DNA from: Synechococcus sp. WH 8016
GTDB taxonomy: Bacteria > Cyanobacteriota > Cyanobacteriia > PCC-6307 > Cyanobiaceae
NCBI RefSeq assembly: GCF_000230675.1
Contig: NZ_AGIK01000002.1
Span: 62,001-126,000, forward strand
Direction of reading: 5' to 3'
Length of the DNA stretch: 64,000 nt
Shown here: one piece after another, positions 1 through 10,057 of the stretch
Position numbering within the stretch: the stretch's first letter is position 1
How the letters are laid out: each line of letters begins with the position of its first letter
Made by a program: the position numbers and the translations under genes
The notes under the pieces: generated by a model
Databases searched by the model: none
Told to the model about the DNA's origin: nothing
What the model saw: the letters and a program-made list of their open reading frames with translations, nothing else

Positions 1-2624
1 GAGGGATCCGGCCAGGTTGGACCTCGAAGCAGCGACACCCCTAAATGGTGATCGCTGGCATCGACCCCCTGGGGGCCATCCAGCAAGACAGCCATCCCAC
101 CCCCAGGAGCCTCCGCTTCAGCGGCCAGCCATGAAATCACAGGCAATTCCCAACGCTCCTTTTCAAAGGAAGTGCACGCTTGTGCTGGTCGCTCGATCAC
201 TCCACCACTCGTATCGGCCGCCCAACGCACCGCAGGCCTCTTCAACGGCACTTCCAATCTCAGCAATTCATGGGTCTGCTGCCATTGGACACTGAGCTGG
301 GCCTCGAGCCAGGGGGAATCGGCTTGCAGCATGAGGTCCAAGCGCACCTTGCTCAGCCCAGCCATCGTGCGCAGCACCATTCGGGCGGTGAGAGGGCCCG
401 ACTCCACCAATTCTGCCGACCAGCGTTCGGCCATCGGCAGCGCATGTTGGCGGTAATCAGCGGCAAGATCCCAAGCATCCCAAAACTCCCCTCGATCGGA
501 AAAGCGCCGCAATCGCAGGGGTTTGCTGAGCTGTGGCACCCCCTTGCCGTCAAGCAGCTGAACCAGCCCATGGACGCCGACATCTGCCGTCACCAGACCG
601 TTGCTCAACCTCCACAGTCCCGACGACACCACCTCCACGCTCACCGGATGACGAACGGGCAAGACAGAGCCCAAAGGCTCACGGCTGCGCTGCAGAGGGA
701 GCGCGCAAACGCCCTCACTACAGGGCAGTTGCACCCAAACACCGCCTGAAGGCGCCACCTGCCCAGGAAGACTCTGCCCACCACTGGACCAATGCCCCTT
801 GGGTAGGCGCAGCAACGGTGACCAATGCGCCAAGGGCTGCAAGCCGCACCAAGTCCAACGAGAGCGATGGGGATCGGAATCCAACACCTCCTGATGGGAC
901 GTAAGCAGATGGCCTAAAAGCTGGTCTCGACAGCGCACCGCACGCCGGCGAGCATCACACCAGATCGGTTCAGCCTGCTCAAACACCTCGGGGATCGAGG
1001 TGCCAGGAAGGATGTCATGAAATTGTTGGAACAACAGAGGGCGCCAATCGCTGTCCTGGGCGTGGTTGGGCACAAGCTGATCAGCCCGAGTCCCAAGCAG
1101 CGCGGCAGCCAGTTCAGCCTCACGAAGAAGCCTTTCCAGGCTGCGGTTGTGCCGTTTCTGATCAGGCCGACTGGTCGCGCAACCCCGATGCAGCTCGAGA
1201 TAAAGCTCATCCCGCCAGACCGGCAAGCTGGAGCGGCAAGGCTCCAAGTGATCGAGGTAGGCGCGCAGCGTTCCAGGCTGCTGGGTCACTGCCTGCGGCT
1301 GGCCCTCCCAAAGCCTGAGCTGTTCCAGCATCTCGGCAGTGGGACCGCCACCGTGATCTCCAACACCCGGGAGCCAAATCGCCTGCTCCACCCCAGTCGC
1401 AGCTTGAAAAGCGCGCTGCTCTTTTGCGATCGCGACAGGATCAGCATCGGTGCCAATCGCTGGCAGCATCAGCGCTAAAACCTCAGCGCCTCCGCGGCTG
1501 CGCCAGCGAAACAAACGGTGGGGGAAGCGGTTGGTGGCATTCCAAGCCAGCTTGTGCGTGCAGAACCAGCGCACTCCACTGGCAACCGCGACGGCGGGAA
1601 GTCCGGCAGCGAACCCAAAGCTGTCAGGCAACCAAGCCAACTCATGCCGCCATTCCGGGAAACGCCTCTGGCTGTCCTCCTGTCCAAGCGTGAACTGACG
1701 CGAGAGCGATGCCGTACTCACCAACACACAATCGGTTTCGACCCAAGGGCCATTGATCGGCTCCCAACGGCCTTCACGACTGGCCTGCTGAATGCGTGCA
1801 TGCAAGGCGGGCCGATGGCGTTCCACCCAGGCATACAGAGCCGGGGTGGAGTGGGCAAAGTGCAGCTCCGGGTAACGCTCCATCAGATCGAGGGCCGAGC
1901 AAAAGGTGCGTTCCGCCGCTTGCCAGGTGTCAGCCACGGGCCAAAGCCAGGCAAGGTCGAGATGGGCGTGGCCCAGCCAATGCACCACACCCACGGGCTT
2001 AGGGCATGTCGCCAAGTGGCGATCGACCAAGCCAACAGCCTCTGCTCCCTTGGGGTCGCAAGACAACAGCGCATCCGGAAGCGTCGCTCCGTTGGCCCAG
2101 GACAGGGCCAAGCTTTCCGGAAGCAAGGCACGATCCGCGTCGCAGGTGGGGATCAGAGGCTCCTGGACGAGTGCACTTTCAATAAGAGCCCCATCGTCAT
2201 GACAGGGGCTTCGTAAATCCAGCTGAATCCGCAGGCCCCCTCGCTCCCTCCAATCGGCGGGGAGGAGCCAACGGCAGCGGGTATCGAAGAGGTCTCCCTC
2301 ATGCACTAGGACCCCATCAATACGGAGGCGAACGTGATCAGCCCACCAGCTGAGCACCAGTCGCTCGCAGGACGCGCTGGCCTGCATCCAAGGGCTTGGG
2401 CAGACCAGGGTCTGCTCGAGGCGCAACCAGTTGCCCCCTCGCGGCCAAATCAAAAGTCCTCGCTCAGCCCAATCAGGACGGTGATGACGCCCCCATGGAT
2501 CGGCCAGTACTGGACGCCGTTCCTGATCGCCACGTCGCCACCACCCTGGGTGCAGATCAACGCGACTCCGACATCGAAACGTTTCAATCCACTCCGATCC
2601 CGGGGCTTGCAGAGGCTTCTCCAT
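1..2624 (-). CDS. Alpha-mannosidase, glycoside hydrolase family 38 (3' end beyond the window)
   Basis: The minus-strand frame is open from the ATG at 2624 to base 1, about 874 codons, with no stop, so the C-terminus lies outside the window. GH38 enzymes cleave alpha-mannosides with a zinc-dependent retaining mechanism. The translation shows the zinc motif GHAHLDLAW (His221 and Asp223 by my count), WVETD near residue 298 carrying the family's conserved Asp, LPDSFG near 334, and [10 protein letters not shown] further on. About 200 residues precede the catalytic domain, as in bacterial members with an N-terminal beta domain. There is no obvious signal peptide, so it is probably cytoplasmic. It is divergent from psbI with about 60 bp between the starts. 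The family is secure; the natural substrate (a storage or envelope glycan, or a scavenged mannoside) is not shown by the sequence. Confidence 0.88.
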   Translation of the reverse strand, partial: MEKPLQAPGSEWIETFRCRSRVDLHPGWWRRGDQERRPVLADPWGRHHRPDWAERGLLIWPRGGNWLRLEQTLVCPSPWMQASASCERLVLSWWADHVRLRIDGVLVHEGDLFDTRCRWLLPADWRERGGLRIQLDLRSPCHDDGALIESALVQEPLIPTCDADRALLPESLALSWANGATLPDALLSCDPKGAEAVGLVDRHLATCPKPVGVVHWLGHAHLDLAWLWPVADTWQAAERTFCSALDLMERYPELHFAHSTPALYAWVERHRPALHARIQQASREGRWEPINGPWVETDCVLVSTASLSRQFTLGQEDSQRRFPEWRHELAWLPDSFGFAAGLPAVAVASGVRWFCTHKLAWNATNRFPHRLFRWRSRGGAEVLALMLPAIGTDADPVAIAKEQRAFQAATGVEQAIWLPGVGDHGGGPTAEMLEQLRLWEGQPQAVTQQPGTLRAYLDHLEPCRSSLPVWRDELYLELHRGCATSRPDQKRHNRSLERLLREAELAAALLGTRADQLVPNHAQDSDWRPLLFQQFHDILPGTSIPEVFEQAEPIWCDARRRAVRCRDQLLGHLLTSHQEVLDSDPHRSRWTWCGLQPLAHWSPLLRLPKGHWSSGGQSLPGQVAPSGGVWVQLPCSEGVCALPLQRSREPLGSVLPVRHPVSVEVVSSGLWRLSNGLVTADVGVHGLVQLLDGKGVPQLSKPLRLRRFSDRGEFWDAWDLAADYRQHALPMAERWSAELVESGPLTARMVLRTMAGLSKVRLDLMLQADSPWLEAQLSVQWQQTHELLRLEVPLKRPAVRWAADTSGGVIERPAQACTSFEKERWELPVISWLAAEAEAPGGGMAVLLDGPQGVDASDHHLGVSLLRGPTWPDP

Positions 2625-2685
2625 CGTGATATTTCATCATTCCGCCATAGGATGGCGATCAAATTTCAGACGCCGGTCGGTTGCC

Positions 2686-2805
2686 ATGCTTGCCCTCAAG
2701 ATTTCGGTTTATTCCGTCGTCTTTTTCTTTCTCGGCATCTTTGTCTTTGGCTTCCTTGCCAGCGACCCAAGCCGCACCCCTAGCCGGAAAGATCTCGAAG
2801 ATTGA
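2686..2805 (+). CDS. psbI: Photosystem II reaction centre protein I (PsbI)
   Basis: This 39-residue protein starts [15 protein letters not shown] and ends with [14 protein letters not shown], matching PsbI almost residue for residue. One transmembrane helix (about residues 5-25) is followed by a short charged cytoplasmic tail. PsbI sits beside D1 and CP43 in photosystem II and helps early assembly and dimer stability. The gene is monocistronic in appearance: it is divergent from the alpha-mannosidase gene and followed by about 90 bp before the next gene on the same strand. Third codon positions fit the neighbours. The identification is essentially certain from the sequence. Confidence 0.97.
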   Translation: MLALKISVYSVVFFFLGIFVFGFLASDPSRTPSRKDLED

Positions 2806-2898
2806 TCACGCAGTAACAGGGTCACGCCGAGCACTGGTTAGCCCTCTCGTTTAAGAGCCTTTGCACATGGCAGGATCACCGGCCATTGCTGCATTCTT

Positions 2899-5800
2899 TT
2901 GTCGGCGTTTAGCCCCATCACCAGGATCGCTGGATCTCTGGCTGTTGCCGCTGCGCTGACGGGAGTTCCCGTCCACTCTCAGCGTGTGGACTCTTTGGCT
3001 GATGAGACCGATGCGGTCACCGATGCGGTCACGGAACAGACCGCTCTTGATGTTGAACCCTTCGCAGAGTCTCCCAAGCCTCCAGAAGCAATCAGCCTCA
3101 AGGCTGATCGCCAATCATTTGATGCGCGCCGTGGAGTTTTTGTCGCCGAAGGCAACGTCCGAGCCTCGCTTCGAGGGGGCTTGCTTCAGGCCGATCGCAT
3201 TGAATTTGACTCCAATTTCAATACCCTTTTCGCCCGCGGCAGCGTGCGTCTACGCCGTGGATCGCAGTATTTCCAAGCGAGCACCTTCCGCTACAGCCTG
3301 ATTCAAAACAGCGGTGAACTCAAAGACGTCTATGGCGTTCTTGAGCTTGACGAGCTGTCTGAAGGCTTCCAATCCTCAGCACAGGCTGTAGAGCCACCGT
3401 CCAAACAGACCCTTCCTGTGCTCGAGAGTTCAGGCCTTGGCTTCCCAACGGCTCTTGATATGGAGCTAGGTGGCAGGACTGCTGGCCGGATGAGTGATCA
3501 GCCGAGTGGAGACAGCATCTGGGACACAGAGCTCGCGCCAACGCCCACCTGGGAAGTCCCGGACGGAGCACCCAACGCATCGACGTCAACGGACGACGCA
3601 GGCATGGCCTGTCCGGTACCGCTTCCACCGATCCCTGACTGGCACCCTCACCCTTGGGCGGTGACCGCGTGGGGCGGCCAAATGATTGATTCCAATTTTG
3701 GAGACACCTTCCTGTTCAACGGGCGGATGCGAGAGGAGTATCTCCTCGGGGTCAGCATGCAAAAGCGGATTTGGCGTGCTGGACCCTTTGCGATCGAATT
3801 GGAGGCCGACCTGTTCGGGCATCAGGCATTCAAACAACCCGGTGGGCCTTTCAACCAGGATGTTCCCAATGCCGACACACCAGACCAACAGTTCGGAGAA
3901 GCCATCCTTGGACTGGGTGCACGACTCTGGCTGCAGCCTTGGCTGAGCTTTGGGTTTGTGGAAGGAGTCAGCTTTAACTCCACGGTGAGTAACTACGAAC
4001 GCACCTATCGAGAGAACTACGCACAACTGCTGAACTACTTGGCCTTCGAGCTCGAAGCCTCGGTCTCTGAGCAGCTCTCCTTTGTCGGAAGGATTCACCA
4101 TCGCTCCGGAGCCTTCGGCACCTACAGCGGTGTCAAGGAAGGAAGCAATGCGTACCTCCTCGGCTTGCGCTACCGATGGGGTGAGGATCCCGTGGCTCCC
4201 CAAATCGCCGTGGTGCCGCCTCCATTGGGCTGCCCCGATCCTGATCGCGCCACCCGCCAGCCCCTACTCACGCTGAACGAGGAACTCGAGGAAATCACGC
4301 TTGGCACGGGAGGGAAACAAGCGACCCAGCCCGTTCAACCCCTGGCCCAATCGCGCTTCTCAGGGATGTCCCCAGCTGAACAGGAGGCGCTGCGCGAACA
4401 AGCGATCGCCATGATCGATCAAAGGATTAGCAGCATCCAGCTCCAGCAAAGGTTCACGATCGATCGTCGGTTTGGCAGTAACGATGAGTTTGTAGACCTG
4501 TCAAATAGTGACTTCCAAGCACAAACAAAATATGGAAAAGTTCGGCCAAGACAGCTTCCTTCTTATGGAAAAACGCAGCTAATTGACGGGAAAATCAGTC
4601 GTTGGCGTATCCAAGCAGCCCAAGTTGCGATCACACCTGAAGGATGGACTTCCGATCGCATGGGATTCACCAATGATCCATATACACCGGCACAAACCAG
4701 AATCGACACCGAAAACGTTGTTGCGAAGGAACAGCCCAACGGCGACATTTTGATCAAGAGTTCGCGCAATCAATTGATCGTGGAAGAGCGTCTCCCTATC
4801 CCGGTGAGCCGCACCCAACGAATCACAAAGGAAGAGGAAGTTGAAAACCGCTGGGAATTTGGAATCGACAATGATGACAGGGACGGATTTTTTATCGGGA
4901 GATCACTCAAACCGATTGAACTCAACCAAAAGACTTTATTAAGCCTCCAACCTCAACTTCTTGTGCAACGAGCTATTGATGGCACTACTGATAGCTATAT
5001 CGCCCCAGGGGAATCAATTGGCAGCGGAAAAATCAGTCAACCAACAACAGCTGGCGATTTATTTGGCCTAGAAGCGAAAGTCTCCAGTGAGATCATGGGA
5101 TGGACAGCAAAAGTCAATGCTGATATCAGTACGTTTAATCCTGAAAACTTCGCAAATGGCAGTCGCTTCTGGGGTGAACTAAATAAGACCATCGATCTTC
5201 CTTTGCTGGGCGACATCCAGGCCAGGCTCTTTTCCGCTTATCGCTACAAGGCCTACAACGGCTCGTTAGGAGAAACAGATGTCTATTCCGCTTTTGGTAG
5301 CTTCCTCGAAAAAAGGGGAGATTTCAATGTTGGCAAGCTTGCCAATAACTACGTTTGGCGCATCGGAGCTGGAAATTATCAAGCCGAACAATTTGAAAGT
5401 GAAAATCTCACGGATTTGTGGCGAGCTAATTTTTATGGTTCTTTAAATAGCAGTTTTCCAATCTGGAGGGGTAATCACGCGGCGTTAACGCCTCAAGCCG
5501 CCTATCGCTATTCTCCAGTTGCCATCGTTCCAGGCTTGACATTTAACACCAACATCAACACACTTTTAGCCGCTTACGGAGATGGTGAACGTCAAACCAC
5601 GATCAGCCTGAGCGGAGGTCCCAGCCTCACATTAGGCACCTTTAGCAAACCGTTCCTGGACTACACCCAGCTATCCGTTACCGGTGGTGGCACTCTTAGG
5701 CAAGGTTCAAGTCCGTTCGATTTTGACCAAGCCATTGACCTCGGAACCTTGGGCCTTGGGGTCACACAACAGATCGCAGGACCTTTGGTGATCAATGCAG

Positions 5801-6027
5801 GTCTTGGCTTAAATATTGACCCCGCATCACCGTTTTACGGTGATGTGATTGATTCCAATATTGAGTTGCGCTGGCAACGTCGTGCCTACGACTTTGGCTT
5901 CTACTTCAATCCCTATCAAGGGGTCGGCGGATTCCGATTCCGCCTCAATGATTTCAACTTCACGGGAACTGGCGTTCCCTTTGTCCCCTACAACCCTTCA
6001 AACGAGCTCGACAACCGACCCTTTTAA
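2899..6027 (+). CDS. Large OstA/LptD-like outer-membrane protein (DUF3769 type)
   Basis: This 1042-residue protein begins with a probable Sec signal peptide (hydrophobic IAGSLAVAAALTGVP, residues 11-25). Residues about 62-140 look like an OstA/LptA-type beta-jellyroll (ISLKADRQSFD, GNVRAS, LQADRIEF). A middle segment of about 200 residues resembles a small barrel (YLLGVSMQKR, GLRYRWGE). The C-terminal half (about 540-1042) is rich in alternating beta strands and ends in Phe, as outer-membrane barrels do. Cyanobacterial relatives (DUF3769) are thought to act in lipopolysaccharide or outer-membrane assembly; that role is inferred here. The start is a TTG at 2899; the frame is open upstream only to 2842 and holds no ATG or GTG there. 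It converges on the pentapeptide gene. Confidence 0.8.
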   Translation: MSAFSPITRIAGSLAVAAALTGVPVHSQRVDSLADETDAVTDAVTEQTALDVEPFAESPKPPEAISLKADRQSFDARRGVFVAEGNVRASLRGGLLQADRIEFDSNFNTLFARGSVRLRRGSQYFQASTFRYSLIQNSGELKDVYGVLELDELSEGFQSSAQAVEPPSKQTLPVLESSGLGFPTALDMELGGRTAGRMSDQPSGDSIWDTELAPTPTWEVPDGAPNASTSTDDAGMACPVPLPPIPDWHPHPWAVTAWGGQMIDSNFGDTFLFNGRMREEYLLGVSMQKRIWRAGPFAIELEADLFGHQAFKQPGGPFNQDVPNADTPDQQFGEAILGLGARLWLQPWLSFGFVEGVSFNSTVSNYERTYRENYAQLLNYLAFELEASVSEQLSFVGRIHHRSGAFGTYSGVKEGSNAYLLGLRYRWGEDPVAPQIAVVPPPLGCPDPDRATRQPLLTLNEELEEITLGTGGKQATQPVQPLAQSRFSGMSPAEQEALREQAIAMIDQRISSIQLQQRFTIDRRFGSNDEFVDLSNSDFQAQTKYGKVRPRQLPSYGKTQLIDGKISRWRIQAAQVAITPEGWTSDRMGFTNDPYTPAQTRIDTENVVAKEQPNGDILIKSSRNQLIVEERLPIPVSRTQRITKEEEVENRWEFGIDNDDRDGFFIGRSLKPIELNQKTLLSLQPQLLVQRAIDGTTDSYIAPGESIGSGKISQPTTAGDLFGLEAKVSSEIMGWTAKVNADISTFNPENFANGSRFWGELNKTIDLPLLGDIQARLFSAYRYKAYNGSLGETDVYSAFGSFLEKRGDFNVGKLANNYVWRIGAGNYQAEQFESENLTDLWRANFYGSLNSSFPIWRGNHAALTPQAAYRYSPVAIVPGLTFNTNINTLLAAYGDGERQTTISLSGGPSLTLGTFSKPFLDYTQLSVTGGGTLRQGSSPFDFDQAIDLGTLGLGVTQQIAGPLVINAGLGLNIDPASPFYGDVIDSNIELRWQRRAYDFGFYFNPYQGVGGFRFRLNDFNFTGTGVPFVPYNPSNELDNRPF
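3007..3030. repeat. Perfect tandem duplication of 12 bp inside the OstA-like gene
   Basis: ACCGATGCGGTC occurs twice back to back (3007-3018 and 3019-3030), duplicating the residues TDAV just after the signal peptide. A third, degenerate copy may follow (acggaacagacc). It keeps the frame and lies in a low-complexity acidic linker, so it looks like recent slippage with little functional effect. Confidence 0.85.
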
Positions 6028-6036
6028 ACCCTCTTT

Positions 6037-6528
6037 CTAAAAATCAATGGCTTCGTCATCAGGACCACCGCCATAGATCAAATGACTTCCGGTGAGATCC
6101 GAGCCTGCAAACTGCATTCCCTCGGTCTGCACCCCAGGCGCATAGGCATTGATCACAACCGAATCGCGCAAATCGGCACGGCGCAGATCAGTGCCTGAGA
6201 GATCGGCATTGCTGAGCATCGCCCCTTGCATGACAGCACCATCAAGCCTGGCACCACTCAAATCCGCTCCTTCAAGATTCGCCCCATGGAGCTTGGCCCC
6301 GCGCAAATCAGCATCACGCAAATCCGCCCCGATCAGATGATGGCCGCGGAGATCCGCATCCCGTAAATCACATCCCTGGCAAGCGCCACTCTCAAGCAAG
6401 CGTTCAAGCGGGGTGCCAAAAGGCTCCACGGCAATCGCTGTGACGGAGCCTGCGACGACGGGAGAGGGGCCCAGCACCAGGGCCATCGAGCCAAAAGCAC
6501 ACCAGATGCGCTTAAGAAGAACTGTCAT
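6037..6528 (-). CDS. Secreted pentapeptide-repeat protein
   Basis: This 163-residue protein has a probable signal peptide (basic KRIW, then a hydrophobic stretch ending near VVAG, residue 27). From about residue 48 to 125 it consists of A(D/N)LxG-type pentapeptides (CDLRD ADLRG HHLIG ADLRD and so on), which fold into a right-handed quadrilateral beta helix. Two cysteines (CQGC) precede the repeats. Many cyanobacteria export such proteins to the thylakoid lumen or periplasm, but their roles are mostly unknown. It follows leuD on the same strand after 36 bp and converges with the OstA-like gene. The fold is clear; the function is not. Confidence 0.85.
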   Translation of the reverse strand: MTVLLKRIWCAFGSMALVLGPSPVVAGSVTAIAVEPFGTPLERLLESGACQGCDLRDADLRGHHLIGADLRDADLRGAKLHGANLEGADLSGARLDGAVMQGAMLSNADLSGTDLRRADLRDSVVINAYAPGVQTEGMQFAGSDLTGSHLIYGGGPDDEAIDF

Positions 6529-6564
6529 GACGTCGATGCCGCTTCTTCCTTCATAGACACTAAA

Positions 6565-7200
6565 TCAAGTGTCTGCCGCATCCACGCAAAACCCGTTCAA
6601 GTAAGGCAATCGATCGAGCGTGCTCTGCAGCTCGGCATCCCGCGCCAAAAGCTGCCCCGTCGCATCCCAACGACCGGAGAGGAGCATGTCGCGCGGGCCC
6701 GGATCCACTTCAATCGACCATTGCCCCAGATCACTGCTGCAGGTTGAGGTCTCCAAGTCAAAGGTCCAAATTGCTGAGGGGTCTTGGGCCATGGCATCTT
6801 GCAAAGCGCGCACCTGGTCCTGACTGGCCTTCGCACAAGGGATTCCCAAGGCCAAACAATTGCCGTAAAAAATTTCAGCAAAGCTCACCCCAATCAGCGC
6901 CCGGATCCCCCAACGCATTAAGGCTTGAGGTGCATGCTCACGACTCGATCCACAACCGAAGTTGTCATTCACCACCAAAATCGAGGATCCCTGATGCTCA
7001 GGGAGGTCAAAGGGATGGTATCCTTCGAGCTCCTTGCGATCATCAGCGAACGCCTGCGATCCGAGCGCTTCAAAACTCACGCATTTCAGAAATCGAGCCG
7101 GAATAATCCGGTCGGTATCGATGTCATCACCCCGCAAGACAAGGGCGCGGCCTTCAATCTTGGTAATCAGGCCTTGAGGGAAATCGTGGGTTTGCGACAT
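6565..7200 (-). CDS. leuD: 3-isopropylmalate dehydratase small subunit (LeuD)
   Basis: LeuD pairs with LeuC to isomerise 2-isopropylmalate to 3-isopropylmalate in leucine synthesis. The 211-residue protein has the swivel-domain signatures GDDIDTDRIIPARFL (residues about 24-38) and NDNFGCGSSREHAPQAL (about 76-92), in which the GCGSSREHAP loop contributes to substrate binding. Length is at the usual value for the family. It lies 72 bp downstream of leuC on the same strand, the normal leuCD order, so the two are almost certainly co-transcribed. The pentapeptide-repeat gene follows closely and may share the transcript. Confidence 0.96.
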   Translation of the reverse strand: MSQTHDFPQGLITKIEGRALVLRGDDIDTDRIIPARFLKCVSFEALGSQAFADDRKELEGYHPFDLPEHQGSSILVVNDNFGCGSSREHAPQALMRWGIRALIGVSFAEIFYGNCLALGIPCAKASQDQVRALQDAMAQDPSAIWTFDLETSTCSSDLGQWSIEVDPGPRDMLLSGRWDATGQLLARDAELQSTLDRLPYLNGFCVDAADT

Positions 7201-7272
7201 GAAGGATCAAAAGGAAGAAAACAGCAACCAAAACACGCAAAACGGAGCGGCAGCCTGCCGCCACAGCCGAGC

Positions 7273-8679
7273 TCAGGCCTCGAGCAAGCGAACATCGCTG
7301 ACATGGCCGGTCACGGCAGCAGCAGCCACCATGGCAGGGCTCATCAGCAACGTGCGGCCGCTGGCAGATCCCTGACGCCCCTTGAAGTTGCGGTTGCTGG
7401 AGCTCGCACTGATCTGACGCCCCTCTAGGCGGTCAGGATTCATGGCTAGGCACATGGAGCAGCCAGGCTCACGCCACTCAAACCCCGCATCGCGAAACAC
7501 TTGGTCCAGGCCTTCAGCCTCAGCGGCACGCGCCACCTGCTCGGAGCCAGGAACCACAAAAGCCTTGATCCCAGCAGCCACCTGCCTGCCCCGGGCCACA
7601 GCGGCGGCGGCCTGCAGGTCACTGAGGCGACCATTGGTGCAACTGCCGATAAAACAGACATCCACCGGCACGCCGGCGATGGCCTGGCCCGGCGTTAAAT
7701 CCATGTAGCGATAAGCCTCTTGAGCAATCGGTCGGTCGGCAGGATCCAGTTGCTCAGGCATTGGAACCTGCTCATCGACGCCGATGCCCTGACCGGGTGT
7801 GATCCCCCAGGTCACCGTTGGGGCAATCGTCGCTGCATCGAAGTGCAGCTCGTCGTCAAAGACGGCATCGGCATTCGATGCCAGTGACCGCCACCAGCGC
7901 GTAGCCCGGTGCCAAGCCTCACCGGTCGGTACGGACGGACGGCCCTCCAAGTAGTCAAAGGTCGTCTGGTCGGGATTGACGTACCCACAACGGGCTCCCC
8001 CCTCAATCGCCATGTTGCAGAGGGTCATCCGCTCCTCCATCGAGAGAGCATCGATCGCCGGTCCGGCGAACTCATAGGCATAGCCAACCCCAGCCTTGAC
8101 CCCAAGCGACCTAATCACATGCAGGATCAAATCTTTGGCAAACACCCCAGGACTCAGCTGATTTTCAACCCACAGACGGCGGACCTTGAGCTTGTTCATC
8201 GCCAAGCTTTGGCTGGCCAGCACATCACGAACCTGAGAGGTGCCGATCCCAAAGGCGATCGCCCCAAAGGCCCCGTGCGTCGAGGTGTGTGAATCCCCGC
8301 AGGCCACCGTCATGCCGGGCTGCGTCAATCCCAGCTCCGGAGCAATGACATGCACGATTCCTTGACGACCACTGCCAATCCCATTGAGCACGATTCCATG
8401 CTTGCTGCAGTTGCGCTCCAGAGTGCTGAGCATCTCCTCCGCCAACGGATCAGCAAAGGGTCTGGCCTGATTGGTCGTGGGAACGATGTGGTCCACGGTC
8501 GCCACCGTTCGCTCCGGACAACGCACCTTCAACCCCTTGTCTTCAAGGGCCACAAACGCCTGAGGGCTCGTGACTTCGTGGATCAGATGCAACCCAATCA
8601 ACAGCTGGGTAGAGCCGCCAGAGAGTTCCGCAACGCGATGGAGATCCCAAACCTTGTCGTACAGGGTTCCGCTGCTCAT
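7273..8679 (-). CDS. leuC: 3-isopropylmalate dehydratase large subunit (LeuC)
   Basis: This aconitase-family [4Fe-4S] subunit is the partner of LeuD in leucine synthesis. I start it at [14 protein letters not shown] (ATG 8679), where the family normally begins; the frame extends six codons further up to 8697. Cluster cysteines are visible in [14 protein letters not shown] (about residue 345) and [13 protein letters not shown] (about 405-417), and [16 protein letters not shown] and [11 protein letters not shown] are typical substrate and cluster loops. With this start it has 468 residues, the usual size. cinA lies upstream on the same strand with a 70-bp gap that could hold a promoter. Confidence 0.97.
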   Translation of the reverse strand: MSSGTLYDKVWDLHRVAELSGGSTQLLIGLHLIHEVTSPQAFVALEDKGLKVRCPERTVATVDHIVPTTNQARPFADPLAEEMLSTLERNCSKHGIVLNGIGSGRQGIVHVIAPELGLTQPGMTVACGDSHTSTHGAFGAIAFGIGTSQVRDVLASQSLAMNKLKVRRLWVENQLSPGVFAKDLILHVIRSLGVKAGVGYAYEFAGPAIDALSMEERMTLCNMAIEGGARCGYVNPDQTTFDYLEGRPSVPTGEAWHRATRWWRSLASNADAVFDDELHFDAATIAPTVTWGITPGQGIGVDEQVPMPEQLDPADRPIAQEAYRYMDLTPGQAIAGVPVDVCFIGSCTNGRLSDLQAAAAVARGRQVAAGIKAFVVPGSEQVARAAEAEGLDQVFRDAGFEWREPGCSMCLAMNPDRLEGRQISASSSNRNFKGRQGSASGRTLLMSPAMVAAAAVTGHVSDVRLLEA

Positions 8680-8749
8680 TCCCACTCGACAATTCACTCA
8701 AAACCCTAGAGGCAAATGGCGTTCAATCCAATCCGCTGGATCTCGCTTT

Positions 8750-10057
8750 TTAGGGTTCCTGCTCCGAGCACGCCTTCTCAGCCTTGGCGATTAAGCGCAA
8801 GCGCAGGGCATTCAAAACCTCCCCAGCACTGACGGTCCGGATCCACTCCCGGCCGCGAGTGTTCCCCAAGCGCAACCGCTGACTGCTGCATCCATCCGGC
8901 CCAGCGACAGCAACAAACACCAATCCCACGGGTTTTTCCGGCGTTCCGCCATCAGGGCCAGCGATTCCCGTGACCGAAAGCGCCCAGTCCGATCCGGTGA
9001 GACGACGAACACCCAGCGCCATCGCCTCCGCCACTGGCGCACTGACGGCACCGTGCTGCTCGAGCAACGCTTCAGGCACGGACAACAGATCTCGCTTAAC
9101 GGCATTGGCATAGGAGATCACCCCACCAAGCATCACGGAAGAGGCACCGGGCACCGCTGTGAGCTCAGCACCTAACCCGCCACCCGTGCAGGATTCCGCC
9201 ACAGACAGGGTTTGGCCGGCTTGCCCCAGCCGCTTCAACACAACAGAAGCCAGCGAATCTTGATCCATGCCAAAGCACAGGTTGCCCGTGCGCCGACGCA
9301 ACTCCTGCTCGGTTTGATCCACCAGCTTCCAAGCCTGCGCAGGCTCATCAGCGCAGGCCGTAATCCGGAGCTTCACCTCTCCACGACCGGCATAGGGAGC
9401 AACCGTGGGGTTCACCCCATCCAAGAGATCAGACACCTGTTCAGCCAACGTGGACTCACCAATTCCCCAGAAATGAAGGAGACGGCTCACAAACACACCC
9501 TTCGAAAGGCCGGACGAACGGAACCAGGGCGCGGCCATGGCCTTCCACATCGCCTTCATCTCACTGGGCACACCGGGAAACGTGAGCACTGTGAATCCAG
9601 GCACGGGGGTCCAGATCATGCCGGGGGCCGTTCCCGTTGGATTCCATAGAACCTCGGCCCCAACTGGCAAGAGCGCCTGACGGCGGGTTTCAGGGCCAGG
9701 GGTACGACCGCGGCTATGGGCCTTGTCTTGAATGTCAGACCAAACGTCGGCTCGCTCTTCCAAAGGAACAGAAAACGCAGCGGCAATCGCCTCCGTAGTG
9801 AGGTCATCCGGGGTTGGTCCAAGCCCACCGGTCACGATCAACACGCTGGAGCGTTGCGCGATTTCCTGAACCAACGCAATCAGGCGATCACGGTTGTCTC
9901 CCACAACCGTTTGGCGAAAATGAGGGAGACCAAGAGAAGCAAGCTCCTCCGACAACCAACGCGCATTGCCATTGAGGATGTTGCCAAGCAGAAGCTCCGT
10001 CCCAACGCAGAGGATCTCAACACCCGAGCGCTTCGAGCGATCAGCGATGGCGGTCAT
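8750..10057 (-). CDS. cinA: CinA-family protein (MoCF-like domain plus nicotinamide-nucleotide amidase domain)
   Basis: The protein has 435 residues and two domains. Residues about 12-180 form a molybdopterin-binding-like domain ([23 protein letters not shown]). Residues about 270-425 form the CinA C-terminal domain ([34 protein letters not shown]). In bacteria these domains act as an ADP-ribose/nucleotide pyrophosphatase and an NMN deamidase that recycles pyridine nucleotide; the gene is also named for competence. Its 5' end overlaps the 3' end of the WecA-like gene by 17 bp, so the two are probably co-transcribed. Length and domain order are normal for the family. Confidence 0.93.
   Translation of the reverse strand: MTAIADRSKRSGVEILCVGTELLLGNILNGNARWLSEELASLGLPHFRQTVVGDNRDRLIALVQEIAQRSSVLIVTGGLGPTPDDLTTEAIAAAFSVPLEERADVWSDIQDKAHSRGRTPGPETRRQALLPVGAEVLWNPTGTAPGMIWTPVPGFTVLTFPGVPSEMKAMWKAMAAPWFRSSGLSKGVFVSRLLHFWGIGESTLAEQVSDLLDGVNPTVAPYAGRGEVKLRITACADEPAQAWKLVDQTEQELRRRTGNLCFGMDQDSLASVVLKRLGQAGQTLSVAESCTGGGLGAELTAVPGASSVMLGGVISYANAVKRDLLSVPEALLEQHGAVSAPVAEAMALGVRRLTGSDWALSVTGIAGPDGGTPEKPVGLVFVAVAGPDGCSSQRLRLGNTRGREWIRTVSAGEVLNALRLRLIAKAEKACSEQEP

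Noticed and set aside
1518-2216. 232-codon plus-strand open frame
   Set aside because: It lies antisense to the alpha-mannosidase coding region, and the minus-strand frame carries clear GH38 motifs; the plus frame has no recognisable domain.
3586-4203. 205-codon minus-strand frame
   Set aside because: It is antisense to the OstA-like gene, which continues through it with normal codon use.
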